DNA of 64,000 nucleotides from Albula goreensis (taxonomy: Eukaryota; Chordata; Actinopteri; Albuliformes; Albulidae), in the NCBI GenBank assembly GCA_022829145.1, contig CM040741.1, forward strand, positions 53,597,680 through 53,661,679, read 5' to 3'. This document shows positions 1 to 15,100 of the stretch, piece by piece. Made by a program: the position numbers and the translations under genes. The stretch's first letter is position 1. Each line of letters begins with the position of its first letter. Under the pieces are notes generated by a model that had not been told where the DNA came from, made no database searches, and was given only the letters and a program-made list of their open reading frames with translations.

Positions 1-160
1 TCCTCTGTGTTGCTGTGCAGATGGCCTATATATTTCTGCCTGGCTGCTCAGAGAAGCGGTAGGCAGCAGAGGCTTGCTCTGCAGGACTGTGCTATCTCGA
101 GTGTGTATAGATCCCCCAACCCTTTTCAGCTTTTACATTATTTACTCACTAGCCCTCCCC

Positions 161-245
161 AACACACACACGGATGCACACACATACAGACACGCACACA
201 CGCACACTCGTTTGTATACACATACATTCACATTCAGGCACACAA
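161..245 (+). repeat. Imperfect CA repeat
   Basis: CACACA with GG, TA and GCA interruptions. It accounts for the His/Thr-rich frame near the window start. Confidence 0.85.
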
Positions 246-2074
246 GGATGTTACTTTATTGCTATGCCCCTCTTTCCTAGAAAGAACATTGGGTGGGTGG
301 GGAATAAGCATATTTAAAAAGGACATCACAGCAACACACTGGGCAGTATAAGGACAGGGCACCCAGCTGGCTTTCTGTTAGAGCTTTATTTTTCTGAGCT
401 GGCCACAGGCTGGGAGTGTCTACGGGAGGCAGAACTTTGGGGGCTGGTGGATCTGCCTGTCTAAACCTCACCTGTCTGGGCAGGGATGTCATTGGAAAGA
501 GGTGCTTGGCTTGAGTCATTAATGTTTTTTGTTTTTGCTGTTTTTTCCAAGCCTCAGGGTTCGCATTTCACCATAAACATGTATGGCACAGCATCACTCC
601 AGCTCAGAGTGATACATGAGCTAAAAGTGCTGTCTTTTCCGAGGAATGCCATCCGGCACGGATTCCAACGGCAAAGTCATTAAAAGACAAAACAGTTGTG
701 TGATCACGCAAGGACAACAAGCTCCAGTGGTGGAGAAGTGAATTCGAGCCACCATCTTTCTGAGTTTTTCCAGGCCATTTTTGTAAATGCCAGGTGGAGT
801 TCAGCGGCATCAAGGTGGTGCTTCTCAGTGCTCCGGCCTCTCCGATCTGAGGGATTTTCAGGCGGTGGAGCAACTAAATGTCAGAGAGTGTAGAGCTCCC
901 CCTCCCACTCCCCCCCCTCCCTCAGACAGGGATGTTCCTCTGTTCCCCCCTGCAGCAGAGACAGTTTGATCCTAATCAGTGAGCTGTCAGCTGATCCAGT
1001 GCATATCTCCCGCCAGCTGATCATTGATACAGGGAGCCATTGAGTGACTGACGCCAAATCCCACTGCTCGTCACTCGCACAAAAGGCCTCTATATAGTAT
1101 GCACACCCATTCTCTTACCAAAAACAGCTATTTTTCACTTTGAGATGAATGTTTATTTGGGGAGTTTCAGAAAATTCATACATTTTTGAAAATTTAATTC
1201 TGATAACACATTAACTCTGTGGCCTCTAAAGAGTAGATCTTTAATGGTTGATACATCTGTATGAACAGTCCTCATTTTAACCCTGCTTGAATTGACATAC
1301 CTGTGTCATTGTCAGAGTTCACTGTTTCAGATTCTGTTATTTCATCTCGTAGAACAAAGGATTAAGAAAAAAGTGAGCAACCGGCCTACAAATGTATACA
1401 TGCGCATTCTGCAGAATGTGAACATTGATGTATACATTCCACAGAACTGGTTCCATAATGCATTGTGCATTGATGATCAAATTAGCCTCCTGACTCTGTC
1501 CAGGGGCTGTTTGACAACTCAGAAACATTGCTTTTTGCTTTGCCATCCAGACCGGTGGCGTTCACATTTCACGAAATGTCAGCTTTCATTAAGTGTAGGT
1601 CTTAGTCACAAAGAACACTTATGTTTGCCTTGTTTGTGCTTCACCACTGTTCCCATGTTTATCATTTAATGTTTTTTCAAAGAACATGAAATGTCAGAAT
1701 AACTAAATTTATTGCCTCAGTTCATGCTTCATGTTATGCATTACACAGACCCTTACAGTCACACATATAATGTATAACCAGTCAAATGTTTTTTTTTTCT
1801 TTTGCTGACACCTGAAAAGCTGCTGGTCTTACAAATAATGTTTCTTGTTTCCTGGTAACAGGTTACTCCAAACTCCAAACCTCCACTTAGATGAGATGAA
1901 ATCGCTTGGCTTTATATATTTTCAAAAAGTACATTGTCCAGATAAAATATATGGAGATGATATTTGAGAGTAAATTATTCTTATATTTAGATGAAATTTA
2001 GATTAAAATTATTTTACATTGAAATCAAATATGAGCAATTATATCTAGTTCTATATTTTGTGATATCATATATT

Positions 2075-2092
2075 TTATGTACATGTACATAA
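2075..2092 (+). repeat. 18-bp perfect palindrome
   Basis: ttatgtacatgtacataa in a very AT-rich stretch. Probably chance in AT-rich DNA. Confidence 0.6.
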
Positions 2093-4825
2093 TATTTATG
2101 TACACACTGTCTAATTTCAGTAATGTGCAAAAAGGTATATTTATATTTATTTTTTCAAATTATATTGAATATAACATTGAAATATGATATATTTCCTTTT
2201 AACAAATGTTACATTTCCCTTTAACAAAAAGTCAAAAATTCACACAAGCCTAAATATTCACATCTTATCAAGTTGAAAGTTACTGTTGATGTAAAATCAA
2301 TCTGTAAATCCTAAATCAAGGGCAGTAGAGATGATTTGGAGACTTGTGCTAGAACACAACTTGTGTGTTGAACATAAATTGGTTGTTTCTAATCTCATCA
2401 TAATGAACTGCCTGTTTAATTTCGGCTTTTTACCGCTAAGTGTCATTGTCAACCAAAGCAAAACGGAATTGATTTTCCTGCCTAGAGTTAATCCATCCCG
2501 GAATGTAATGCAGTGTTGATTTCTTCTGTTCCAAAATTCCAGCAAACATGTGACACATCCATGCATGTTATTCTATCTATAGACAATTTAGAGGCAGAAT
2601 GCAGAGATAGCCTGGGGTTGCACAATTAGCTGGTGTGTTGTTTTCAGCTGGCTGAGAGGGATAAAGAGGGTGCAATACACTGCAGTGTGTGACATAATTT
2701 TTCTCCTTCTAAATAGTAGGTTTTCAGAAACATTTACTGCAGAATTCTTTTTGTCCTCACATTTCTTGAAAACGGGTGTTTTAAGAGCACTATATTAAGG
2801 ATTTTTATGTGTGCTTAGTTTTAAATGTAATGTTTTTGAGAAATATTCTTCTTGAATAAATTGACCTGTACATATACATTTTTCCATTATTTGTTTTACT
2901 TGATGAAATGTGTTGCTCCCCTCTCCCCCTAGTCCTGCTTGGTGCGTATGCACACGGATAAAACTGCAATACAAATGAGAGGGCCTCCTTGAAAGAGGTG
3001 CTAAATACAGGCGTCCATTGATAGCTGTGGAACTACGCCAGCTTTTGAGAGCCTGGCCTATCTGTGTGAGTACTATTGTGGCTGAAGTGCTTTGAAGTGA
3101 CTTGTTGCAGTGTGGCCGCACTCATGTTTAGTCTCGAGACTCTACAGGGCCTTTCGATCGTACCGCTGCCGCAGCAGGTCTCATTCTAGTCCAGCGACAT
3201 GCCGTGCGTCCGTCACGCAATTGCAGGCATCAGAATCTACAAACTGAAAAAAGAAATGCCTCCTCCCGGTAGCTCTTATCAGGCATCTTGCTGAATCTTT
3301 AGTTTCTGCAAAGTTGTTGCAGAGTCGAAATTCCTGGACCAGTGGCCCCTGGGGCTCTTCTCGCTCAGTGGCGTGACCAAACATTCAGTTCCCGATTTGT
3401 GTGTTTTTTTCCAAAACTGACCCGTGTGTTTGCAAATAGAACATGTTGCGACACCGGTTACACAGGGCCGACTCAGTGCCCTCACCCAAAGAGCTGAACA
3501 CTTCACTCCCAAAGAGCCACACACCCCACCCCTTGCACCATGCAGATTCACATTGTGCCTGCTCTCTCACCATATTCCTGCAACCTCTGCATCCCTGCTT
3601 CCTGAATCTGCACTGAGAGGAGGAAACTGCCATCTCTCAGACCGCTGATCTGGCTTTCCTTTCATCTCTGTCTTTTTAAGGTTTTCTTTCCGTTTCTTTT
3701 TCTTTGTTAAAAAATACACTGGGCCTGCTTGCCACAACACAACAGATAAAACAACAAAAAGAAGCACACCACACTAACTGCTATCGCTTAAAAAAATCAT
3801 TATTTGTTGTGTAAATGACCACATGCCATTGAAAATTAATCCAGCCTGCAGTCAATCCTCATCATGTGACTTGACCTACTTTTTGTTCCCTCTCTCACTC
3901 TCTCATATGCTCTCTCTCATTCACTGCATATAGGCAAGTGTGATGTTTTACTTATCTGTAATATGAGCATGTGTCTTTATTTGGGGCATTAACTGAATTT
4001 TTTTAAAAGTGACCTGAGTCTGCATATTGTCAGTTTTAAGCCTGTTCTATACATTCCTGTTTATGCAGAAGGCAGTTTCAGCCAACAGCCTTGTACAGTG
4101 TGCAGTTGCTGCTTCATGTCATTTAGACGTGCCCCAGATGACAGTTTCAACCATGAGCTCAGTCTGCAACCTGTCATTTTGTGGGGTTGTCTGTTCATCC
4201 ACCTCCACTCCAAATTCGCATTAAGCCTTTGATTCCTGCCTTTTTTTAATCAGGCGGAAACTTTTCAGAGAACAGAGAGGTGTATTTGTCACATTTCGTG
4301 TGTTCCTCTGTGTGAATGCCTCAGTAGTAAATAAACCCTCAATTGACTTTTTTCTTTTTTTGTGTGTGTTTCGCAAGGTTGCACGCTTTGTTGTGGACAC
4401 AATGACTTGTTTCTGCGGGCAGCAGAGAGCCCTTAGTCACTCTGCTGTGTTTACACTTCAGGCTGCGTGTCTTTCACATGATCTCCAGGAGTAGGAAGTC
4501 GTTGGAGAACAATGCAGAGCCGAGAAACAGGATGCTGGGGCGGGTTTGCGCTCTGAATACCGCTGGCAGGAGTGTCACAGACCGCCTGTTACAACCTGAG
4601 TCCTGCATAGCTGCATAGCTGGGGGGACAGCTTTGTGTCTCCATAAGACTGAGGCTTATGGAATCAGGTGTTTATACAGAAGGCTGGCCTCTAGTGAACT
4701 CTAGCCCTGCTTTCGACCCCAGAGGAAACTACAAAATTGTGCGGAAGGAGATCTGTGGATCTTAGCTGACAGAGCCTTTCATCTTTGCCAACTAAATGAT
4801 AATAGCTCTGATTTGAGATGTGCTG

Positions 4826-4847
4826 GTGTGTGTGTGTGTGTGTGTGT
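4826..4847 (+). repeat. (GT)11 microsatellite
   Basis: Pure GT dinucleotide run. Confidence 0.95.
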
Positions 4848-6899
4848 TATGCAATATCTTATTTTTGTGTGTTTAGATGCCTGCGTTTTGGTAATTTATA
4901 AATTTTAAAAAAGTTTGTGACACAATAAAAATTCCTCCCTGGCAGGAGCTTCAGATACCCCTATCCAGGTGTCCTCACCATTGGCCATGAAAATAAGAAT
5001 TGCAGGTTAGGGCAGCCCCCTGCCTCTCCCCTGCACCATTCCCACGGACCCGTCTTGCGCCAGGGGTTGCCCCGGAGACAGGCCCGCCCTCTTTGGCACA
5101 GCAGGCAGGGGAAGCTCTGGCTGCCTGGCGGAATGCATGGCATGTAGCCATTCCTGAAGAGCGCTATCAGCCCTCGGTGGGGGTGGAGGGGGTGGGGGCA
5201 GCAGGTGAGCACTTCCTTGGCACCCGCCATGGCCCTGTGAGCCCAACTGCCTCCTGGGAAGTCAGAGGGAAAAGGGAAAAAAAAGCTCTGGCTCAGGTGA
5301 GTTCCCAGGAAGTTGCGCGTGGGAACACAGGAATGAAGCCCAACTCATCCTCCGAGGCACTGTGCTTCGACTGAGGACTGCTGATAGAGCGAATGTTTCA
5401 GGAAACACAGCCCTGGAGCTGTTCACAGTTCAGAAAAATAAAAATGATTGTAAGTGCTGTGACAGGTCAGGAAACAGGACTGTGAAGCTGTTCAGGAGTC
5501 AGAACAGTGTTGGAAATTACCAGTGAAGGCAGCAAGGGTATAGAAACTGCCAAATGGGCAAAGGTTTGGGAAAAGAGGTGCAGATCCACGCATGGTTTTA
5601 AAAGCAATGGAAAGAATAATGGTTTTAAAGGGCAGATCCAATAATTCAGTTGAAGAGCTAGGCATGAGGACCCCTGCAGAACAGAGTTTTTTTTTTTGTG
5701 TATTAAGGACTGGGGGATCAGGTGGTCCATCTATCCAAGGGCATGGCACAAGGGCACTGTGAACGATCCCAGCATGTATGAATGCCCTCTCTTCTTTCAT
5801 CATGCTTCTGGTGATTGCTGTGTAATTACAGGGCTTAACAGGAATATGATGGGTCTCTGATTGGCTGGTCCAAAATTGGGAACCGCAGGGCCTACTGATT
5901 TATTGATCCCTCAGTATCATTGGTGCCTAACTGATCACATTGAACATCAAAGGTCAAGGCAGGGGATTGACTGAGAGGCAGCTGATTGGGTGAGGAGTTT
6001 TGAGCAAAATTCTGGACTTTCCAACTTTCACAGTGAAAGTATAGCCTGTAACTGCAGCCAAGAATGGCGTATTCCACACTGAAACAGCAGTCCAAAAGCT
6101 GATGTTCTATAATGATGTCCAGAATGTTAAAATATACCTTCAGTTCATGTGCATTTGGAATTGAGCTATTTGATTCTGAGTCACCATCCATCTTTAGAAA
6201 TTTTTGAAACTGCATTTAAAATTAAGACTTTGGACATGAAATAATAGTCTTTGGTCAGTTTTTTCAGCCTCTGACTCTCCAGGTCATTTTTAGTAACATG
6301 CCCATAGCAATGGAAATATGTTCTTATTGCATATTTAGAATGAATAAATAAGTGGTTTCAAACAATGTAAGATGTGGTTCTCCATACTGAAAACCTTCAT
6401 CCAAGTGACTTGTAAGCACTGCTTACTCACATTTCTCTGTAATCGAGAGCTGGCTTTAGCACTAGGGTTTTTTTTTGTCTTTCATGGAATGCAAATCACA
6501 GTCCACATTTGTTTAATTTGCACAACAAACAGAAACATTCAGTTCCCTTAGAACCACATGTGTGCCTTGCATTGTGCGTCCGGCGGTGCTTCTGCTTTAC
6601 AAAAATGTTTAGAAAACACTACTGTTCATGTATGTTTGTGTGGTGGGGGTGTGGGTGGGGGGTGGGGCTGGGGTGCAGTTAGTGACTTGTGGATCGCATG
6701 ACAGTAGTCAAATGAGCTGCACAAATGGGCCAGCAGGGAATGTGTTAATGCTACACAAGCGAAATAAAGAAATGATAATACTAATAAGTTGCTTTGTGCA
6801 TGGTGCTCTGGGCCGCTACTGGAAACTGGGTCAGAGACTGAGGCAGACATTGTTCTGCTGAGAGAGCGGCCAGGCCTGGGAGGATGGAGCCAGACGGGG

Positions 6900-7265
6900 T
6901 GTCACTGCGTGTGTGTGTATGTGTGTGTGAGTGCACGCACATGTGTGTATGTAAGTGTGTGTTTTATGTGAGAGTGTGTTTGTGTTTATGGTGTGTGCAG
7001 GGGGTTTACATGTATGTGGTTCTCTTGGGTAGGTTTGTGAATGTGTGCGTGGGCAGGGTGGGGTGTGTGTGGGGGGGGAGTGTATGAGAGTTTGTGTATG
7101 AGAGACACTTGAGTGCAAGACAGAGAGAATGATTGTGTGTTGGGGTGTGGTGAGTCCATGTGCGAATCTGGGGGATCAGAGAAAATGAGTGTGAGAGAGA
7201 GGGAGTGTCTATATGTGATAGAGAGAGAGAGAGAGAATTTTTGTGTGCATGATTTTGGGTCTGTG
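6900..7265 (+). repeat. GT-rich region with a GA run
   Basis: Long imperfect GTGT/GTAT/GAGTG sequence with a (GA)8 run at 7221-7236. Frames here are low-complexity Cys/Val on plus and His/Thr on minus. Confidence 0.88.
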
Positions 7266-8621
7266 TGTGTGTTACACAGTGCTGCAGCTCTGAATGAGAA
7301 TGATAGAATAATGTGTTGTCATCCTTGGGGAAGAGCTGCGTGTTATTGGTCAGGGTGGAGGTCAGCTGTTTTTATGTGTTTTTTATTAAAAATACTTGAC
7401 CTACTTTAGCTTTTTGTTTTGTGGGTTGACTGAATAAAATCACAAGCAGAAGCATTCTGGTGGTTTCTTAGGACAGCTCAGATTTCTATGCGATCAGGTG
7501 ATGCTTATTATTTTTTTGGAAACGAAGACTACTTTCTGCTTTGGGGAACAGTTTTGACCACTGGTTATGTAATTTACTGGTGTAATTTAATCCAACCTAT
7601 TGCAGTATGACCTTATGCTTATTGGCTAATTGGAATAAGTGTTCATTTTTTGTTACTTGCTCAATATTTTCCTCTCTCACTGAAGAGTATTATGTAACAC
7701 TTGTGTAACACTTAAGGGAGGATGTAAACTTATTTATAAAAAATATTTTTTGTGTATCAAGACCTTCAATCCTGAGGTTTCGTGTTATCACCGTCATTGC
7801 ACCATTGAACAGTGTTCGCTCGAAAGTTAGGTCAGGGAAACATTTTGGTCCTGTGATTCATTACAGTAGGGATCCAAAGCTGGATACTGAATTTTAAACG
7901 CTTCCTTGTGTCCGTCCCTCGTAAAAGGAACTCTTTTCTCTGTGTCTTCTGAAAGCCTAATCACACAAATTTAATTATGTTGTTTGCCGGAGGAACTTTT
8001 AAAGAAGGCAAAGGCAGACTGGCTCTTGTTCCCGTTACCCTGGGAAGCGTGCAGACGCTAACAGAACACATCTTTCAGACTCTTCTCCTAACCTTATTAC
8101 TGTGCTCGCTGTCCCGCTGTTTGAGCTGTGCTGTGTCTCTCCCCCATCTCATCACTTCCTCTGCCTCTCCTCCCTTTGTCTTCCTGTTGGTTTATCGTTC
8201 TCTTCTTCACCACCAGGGAGACAGATTACTTGTAAATTGGCATCATTTCGAAATCTGCACAGCCTGAGACATTTCATCCCCACCCTTGAAACGCAAAAAG
8301 CGTTGGGCTCCTCTGATGAGATGAGACCCTCTCTTTGAGTTTCCAGAGCGGGGTGAGTTTGGGTAAGTGCACCTTTTGGGCAACTGCGGCAGCCACAGTG
8401 TTCCCAGCTGTCAATCAGTATTAGTTCTGTTTATGAGTACCGTGGCCTGCTACCCACAATTCTGCACTGTGATCTCATCGACCACTGTAGCTTGACGTAA
8501 ATATTTCAGTAACATTTTCAGTGTGCCAATAAACTCAATGACCCACCCTTAAATGGAACCAAGGATGATTTCTGTGAGAAAATAAAATCCAACGAGAGGG
8601 CTTGATTCGACTAACTATGTA

Positions 8622-9159
8622 CAGTGGGGTCCAAAAGTCTGAGACGACTTGTGGAAGAGGTTCTATTTTGCATTCTTTTACAATTTAGTACATTTATTTA
8701 GTTAGAAATTATATTAACAATTTGAGTGAAAGGTTGTATCTTTATAAAATGTACATGAAATTCCAGAAAGTTTTAGTTTTCAGTTGTCCCTTTTGCTTTA
8801 ATTACAGGGTGCACTGGAACTGGTGTTGACTCCACAAGTTTGAGCAAAACCTGATGATACACGTCATCACATGGTCTAAGAGCACAAAACTTTCCTGGCC
8901 TTTAAGTGCCCTAGTAAATGCTTGATGGGGTCTGACCTTTTCTACAAAGGGATTGACAGGGTCAGTGTCACACATTTGCTTAAAATTGACATAGACATTG
9001 TGCAGAATCTTCAATATTTCTTCCTCATTTTAGATGTCATACTTTTCTTTGTTTTAAATTATTCAAAATCCTAAAACTTTCTGATTATTTCCAGGTTTAC
9101 ATGAAAAAGGTTTGGGAAAAAAAAGGTTTAATGTGGTCACAGACTTTTCGACCCCACTG
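8622..9159 (-). mobile_element. Tc1/mariner-like element, internally deleted (copy 1)
   Basis: 538-bp element bounded by inverted terminal repeats: CAGTGGGGTCCAAAAGTCTG at the left and its complement with about one mismatch at the right. It is flanked by TA on both sides (8620-8621 and 9160-9161), the target duplication typical of Tc1/mariner. The minus strand of the interior keeps a decayed transposase C-terminus, readable as LLKLVESTPVPVHPVIKAKG, the usual last segment of fish Tc1 transposases. The catalytic DDE region and DNA-binding domain are absent, so the copy is non-autonomous. It is homologous to the copy at 57350-57833 in opposite orientation. Confidence 0.9.
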
Positions 9160-9161
9160 TA

Positions 9162-12100
9162 TTTGTATATGAGATTTGCAAGGTGTGTGCTTGGTATTTA
9201 CAACTCAATGCTTTCACCTTTGGTTAGGTGAAATGCCCCCAAAAAATGTGAAGGTCTGTTTAAATTTTCATTCAGAACAATCAGTCTGAAGGTCTAACTG
9301 CATCTCAATGTGTTATATAATGTTGTTACCAGCTCCAGTAATTCTACATTTATTTGTTTCAAAAGACTGTTGATGTGATTCTTATTTTTAGAGCATTTCT
9401 GTCCTACATAGGCAACAACAGAGGTAACACATCCCAAAGTTCACACCTATTTGATGTGTTTCCATATATCTGTATTAATTTTTTAACTAATCATGCATGT
9501 CAATGGCATTTTTAAAATCTCAAATATTGTTGGGCTAGAAATCTGTGAAGCCATACTAGTGTCCAAGGCTGTCAGTAATTCTCTGGGATATTTTATTTTT
9601 TGTTTGAATGGTTTTACATGACACACTTGCGGATACAATGAACTGCAAATTACTTACAAAACAGGTTACAGAGAACACGACTTAGTAAAGATGATCTATA
9701 ATTGAGCAGTTATGGGTGGTATATCTTACAAGGGAGGGGAGAGGTATGTTGGTTGTGATATTAGAAAACTGGCATCTCCTAGGTTTAAGTATTACACAAA
9801 ATAAACTGTTAGTTTCATTATTGCAATATAAAGTACTAAAATCTAGAGAGAGACAGCAACGGCAGGGACCACAGTTGTGAGAAAAATGACTAACCACAGT
9901 ATATCATCATTCATTATGGAAAGCTTTGAACCTTGCAATGCACATTGGGGTATTTCAGCATAGTTGCCATTCCCCTCCTATTTTGGAGTGATTGCTGTTG
10001 CGATTACAGACAAGATGCAACTGTCCAATTGTTGAGATGCTTAGGGAATGGGACATTGAGAGACTTGCTGCAAGGCTCAGTTTCACAAACACAATTTTGG
10101 AGAACTGCATTTGTAAGAAATGCTTGAATATTGAAAAGAATCCCCACTGAAACGGTCTCTCAGGGGACACATCCCATGAAGGAACTTGTGTATGGTGCAG
10201 TGATGCTTTGGATGAGTGTGATGTGAGACTTAAAAGAAAGAAGTATTGTAGATATTCTGATGAAATTGCAGGCTTCTATGTAGAATGCAAAATTCAAAAT
10301 GCTAAGCTAGAGCATTGCAAAAAAAATTTTTTTTCACACCTTTATGGTCGCAGTCTGCTGACAAACAATCAGATACCACAATTGACAGGAGAGAGGCACA
10401 TTTCTAGAATTGCAAACTTTCACTGAGGCCTCTGTGTTTGCCGCGGTTGAGCAGTGTGGAATGGAGTATACACACCGTCAACCACATTGTAACCAAGTGT
10501 GTGGCTGTACTGCACGTGAAAAAACAGGAAATTACAGTTCATCGTCAGTGAAATCACTGAGCTAGCCTTCTGTGCTAACCAGCTAACTTAATTTAAATCT
10601 AAAATCCAATGAGCTGTAGGAAGTACTTTTAACAACACAACAACTTGAGTTCCATCTTCCCAATTAACTCTATTGCATTTTACAAGGTAGACATGTTTTC
10701 ATGACAAATTCTAAAATTAATTAGCAATGTTATTATTAGCAATATTATTAATATTATTAGCAATCATTTTCATGATAATAATGGTGATGTTGGGAAGCAT
10801 AGCACTATAACACTATATGTTGATTGCAAACATGTCTCTGATCAAGGCTGGAACTCATAGCACATTAAGGGATGTGATCACCACAGGACTTAGGGCCGTG
10901 TCTGCCAAGCCTTGCTTTGCTTTCACACAGTCATTATATCAAATACATGCTTTTCTTCTATACTGTTTTTGGGCTTCTTTATTGTGTTAATGCTACTATG
11001 CTTTCTTTTCCTCCACAACTTTTTCATGTTATTTGTGGGCTTGTTTTTTTTACCGGATTAATGGCACATACAGCCTGGATAAGCAAATATAGGTAGTTTC
11101 TGAAATCAGAACAAAGTTTGTAGGATTCTGGTGAAAACGTTTGTACTACCAGAAGTATAACGGAGGATGGATGCTTCTTGCAATACTGGTTATTATAACT
11201 TACTGGCATATATACAGTTACAGCAATAACCATAGCTAACTTATAACTAAGGATTAAAATAGTATGGTGTGTAGTGGGGCTGCCACTAACAACTATTGTC
11301 ATTATTGTTTAATCTGCTGATTATTTTCTTGATTAATTTATTAATCGTGTGGTGTATAAAACATCAGAAAACAGTGAAAAAATAGCCATTACAGTTTCCT
11401 GGAGCACATTAAATGTCTTGTTTTGTCTGAACAATGGACTAACCCCCAAAAAATTCAATTTACTATAATATAAGAAATTTCTCACATTTGAGAACATAGA
11501 ACCACCAAATGTTTTGCATTTTTGCCCCAAATTTACTTTTACAATTAATTGATTATTAAAATAGTTAGCGATTAATTTCATTTCAATCGACTAATTTATT
11601 AATTGATTAATCATTGCAGCTCTAGTATGTGGTATACACGTAAGCCAGTAAGTTCACTTGGTCAAAGACAGTAAGGAGGAAACAGACTATGAATTTTCTT
11701 CATTTTACATCCATGGAAATCATACATGGGAATTCCCCTGAAATCATTTTCAAAGCCATAAAACTTGTGAATGGTTTGAATTATCATGTTACTAGGTGAT
11801 ATATCATTATCGTGGTGATTAAATGAGGCCATCCAGCTGTTTCTAACAGACATCTGTGGAAGGATCCTGCAGCTGGAGCTCAGTATATCAGGAAATGAGT
11901 TTAGCATTTTCAGAAAACATTTAAAACATAAAATTAAAGCATATAAGAGCATTTACCTTTTTATCATAATTGGTACAGTAGCATGTTGAACAGCTGAGCT
12001 TATATCATTTTAACTGATTATATTGTTTTATTTATTAACTAGCTAAGAATGTTCCTACCGTTTAGTAACAGTGATATATTAATTAAAGGTATGAAGAAAA

Positions 12101-15100
12101 TGCTGTAATTTTGTGATTTGTCATTGTAATACATACTCTTGACTGAGTCACCACATTGCCCGGCTAACCTGGCCAGCTGTGTCCTCATGGTAACGTCACA
12201 TTTAACATCCGCCATTTTGTCAGACAGCAGAAAGTTTCCTTACTCTGCATTTTGGTTAGGAGCATACTGTAGGATAAAAAGGATCATCTTAATTGTATGA
12301 TTTATAGTTTGGGATTTTTGAATTATGCCTGCTTTATGGTCCATGTTACTTGATCAGTGAACTGTTGCCTCTTTCTGCATTTTTGGCTTGTTTGTATTTT
12401 GGCTTGAATTCCTGTTCATGCTTGGAGGACTGTACAGCTGATAATTTGGCTATGTGCAATTTAAACAAATATGAAAATCTACCAGATGACCAGCTGGGAG
12501 GTTGATCTGAAAATGCAAAGGAACTTATTAAGTAATGGGCTACATTCTAAAGTAAATGTATTGCATAAAGCACATTTGCTCAATAACTAAGAATGAGAGC
12601 AGCTCTGATCATTTCCGTGTTGTATTTCAACAGTTATACAACATTATGATTGTTTGGCATAGCCAAATATTAAAGTTAGTTTTATTTATTGACTGCTTGC
12701 ACTGCAGTTGCTCAAAATTATCCTCCTCACCAGAGACAAAGTTGTGAGTGTGGAAATTGTTTGTATTGTTACATTTGTGTTTTACATTTACTCATTTAGC
12801 CTACATTTGGTTACATTTGGTTGTCACAAAAATCTGGCACACGCATGACAAGTTTCGTGATTCAGTGAAACACATCTTTCCAAGCCACAAATGAAACCTT
12901 AGAATGTGGGGTGAGTGGGCAAGGGGGGATTTTATTGAAGTATGTACATTTACAACGAGAAAATACTTAAGCAGGTATATCATGTGGATTATTTCTGATT
13001 GAGGTCTTATAAGTTAACTGTAGAGACCATAAAAACTGGTTAAATGACAACAGATGTACATTTTCACTGCTGGAGTCAAATGGAGTAGTTTAGCAGAATT
13101 TGTGGTTTAGTCACTGACTAAAGGATCATTCAACACAACAACCATGATGGATTTGTTTGTAGGCAAAGGATGCGTTAAGACATGCAAAAGGGCTTGCTTA
13201 TACAGTCTTACAATTCTTTGGGCAAATGTCTGAGCTTATAAATGTGGAAAATTTGGGGGAATGGATGAGTGAGTGAATGGGTGAAGGAATAAACAAGTGA
13301 GTGAGTAAATGAATAGACTGAGCGTAAGTAGGGCCCATGTACTGCTTTTTATTGGCTGGGGATGTGAGTTTGACAGGAGCCTGAAGCTGCAGGGTGGGCC
13401 TCTTCCCTGCCAGCTCCATCAACATGCCCTGCACTGCTCTGCAGAGAAAGAGGGAGAGGGAAAGAGAAAAAAAGCAAGAGAAACTATGAAGAAGGAGGGG
13501 TGTAAGAGGAGAGAGTGGCTGGAATAGTCCATGCCAGAGAGGGTGGGGACGAGAGAGAGAAAAAGAAAGAGAGCAGTCAGAGTGCTGACTCTCACAGCAA
13601 TACAGTTTGAGGAATGGACTCTGAGCTCATGGTTCAACCCCGGGGTCGAAAGTTCCTCCTGCTCACATGTAGGCGAGCGCCTCTCCCTGTCACCCTGTCC
13701 CTCCAAAACTAGCGGTCCATCCACTCACATTACTGAGGGGGGAGGTGGAATTTCACAATTATTTTAAGAAGCTGTGGAGCAGGCAAGCCTAAGTTTAGTC
13801 TCTACACTCCCCACTTCTCCCTCCCCTTCTCTCTCTCTTCTGCTCTTACGCACATGTGTAGGTCATATATAAGTGTGCAGAAATGAGTTGCTGCTTCAGG
13901 AGCACGTGGCAGGTAAAGGTGTTCAGTGGCCATGTCTGGATATGCTCTCTCAATAGACATTGAGAACAAACATCAGAAACGAAGATCAATGTCCCTGCAC
14001 TGCTGCTTAGTAGAACATTTTACCTTGCTTTTTCCTCATATAGAGTCATGTGCTATTCCCTCTCTTCTTTTAAGTTCTTTTAAGTACTAAAATCCAGCTT
14101 TCCCATAGACTTCATTTATGATAAACTTTATTTATGCACTGCTTGTTAGCTTTTGAAGTAGCATGCTGGAACTGTTATCCAACAAACTACAAGTTAAAAC
14201 AATACATCACTGGGGTGAACAAATGCAAAAATTAAAATAAGTAAAATAAAGCTTTAAAACAAAGACATGAAGAAGAGTCATGTTGGATATAGAGCTAGAT
14301 CTAGTAAAAATTCCATGGCTGTATGTGTCTTCATCCTTTTGCAGACTTTATCTGTAAACAAGGTAATTGTGAGCATTTGATAGTTTTTCCACATACACAA
14401 TGAATCTTGTTTTTGTCATTTTAAATACCATGGATCTATTTTCATGAGCAGGTGCAACATGCTATGACTGATTTAAAAAGCACCATGACTGCCACAAAAT
14501 GTGCAAAGTTATTTTCGTCAACATGCCGGCAGCGTAACAGGAAAAATGCCGAAGCACAAAGCCACTTGTGCCTCTGACGTAGTAAAGGGGCTTAGAAGTG
14601 CATTGTTTGGGAGTGTTCTCTGAAAACAAATAGGAGTACCATTAAATTGAAGTATAATAATTGGAGTAAATTAAATTGTAGTATATTCACTCAGCCAGCT
14701 GGTGTCATAACATGACTTCAGAGATATTATGGTAAGGCAATAATGGTCAAAATTCCATAATGACACAAATAATTTAATTCCCCACTACCCAGATTAACAG
14801 AACCAGGGAAGCCAGGAAAATGTGAGACCTGTGCTGTTTAAATTTATATTCTTTTAATGCTTGGAACATGATGAATGCAGACTATTAACCTTGGCTGAAT
14901 TTAACATCTCTGTTTTGCTGTTGATCCCAGTAGTATGGAATACATAATTGCAATAAGGTGAATAAGGTGTACCTGCCAACTACTTTTCAAACTGTGCAGC
15001 ACTCCTTCCTTAATACCACTCACCCTAAATTCACACATAAGCAGAATTTTGCTCCACATTCCGCAAGTGAGAGCACAGAACATAGAACAACGTCACACCT

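Larger units (their letters stand above)
246..8621. other. Intronic DNA, no gene seen
   Basis: Apart from the GT and GA tracts listed, this holds AT-rich sequence (about 1700-2300), a GC-richer stretch at 4990-5380 that opens chance frames on both strands, and unremarkable DNA. No exon, RNA gene or clear element was recognised. A minus-strand segment at 5490-5800 faintly recalls a retroelement C-terminus but is too short to call. Confidence 0.6.

Noticed and set aside
4961..5374. Possible exon 1 or CpG island in GC-rich sequence
   Set aside because: CpG is not enriched, and no frame encodes the RXR-alpha exon 1 peptide or a good donor after a plausible start.
5490..5803. Minus-strand frame resembling a LINE reverse-transcriptase tail
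   Set aside because: Similarity is limited to a few residues (IAFKTMRGSAPLF) and no other retroelement hallmark is nearby.
5944..5958. AGGTCA half-site in catcaaaggtcaagg
   Set aside because: Only one clear half-site; no second hexamer at DR1-DR5 spacing.
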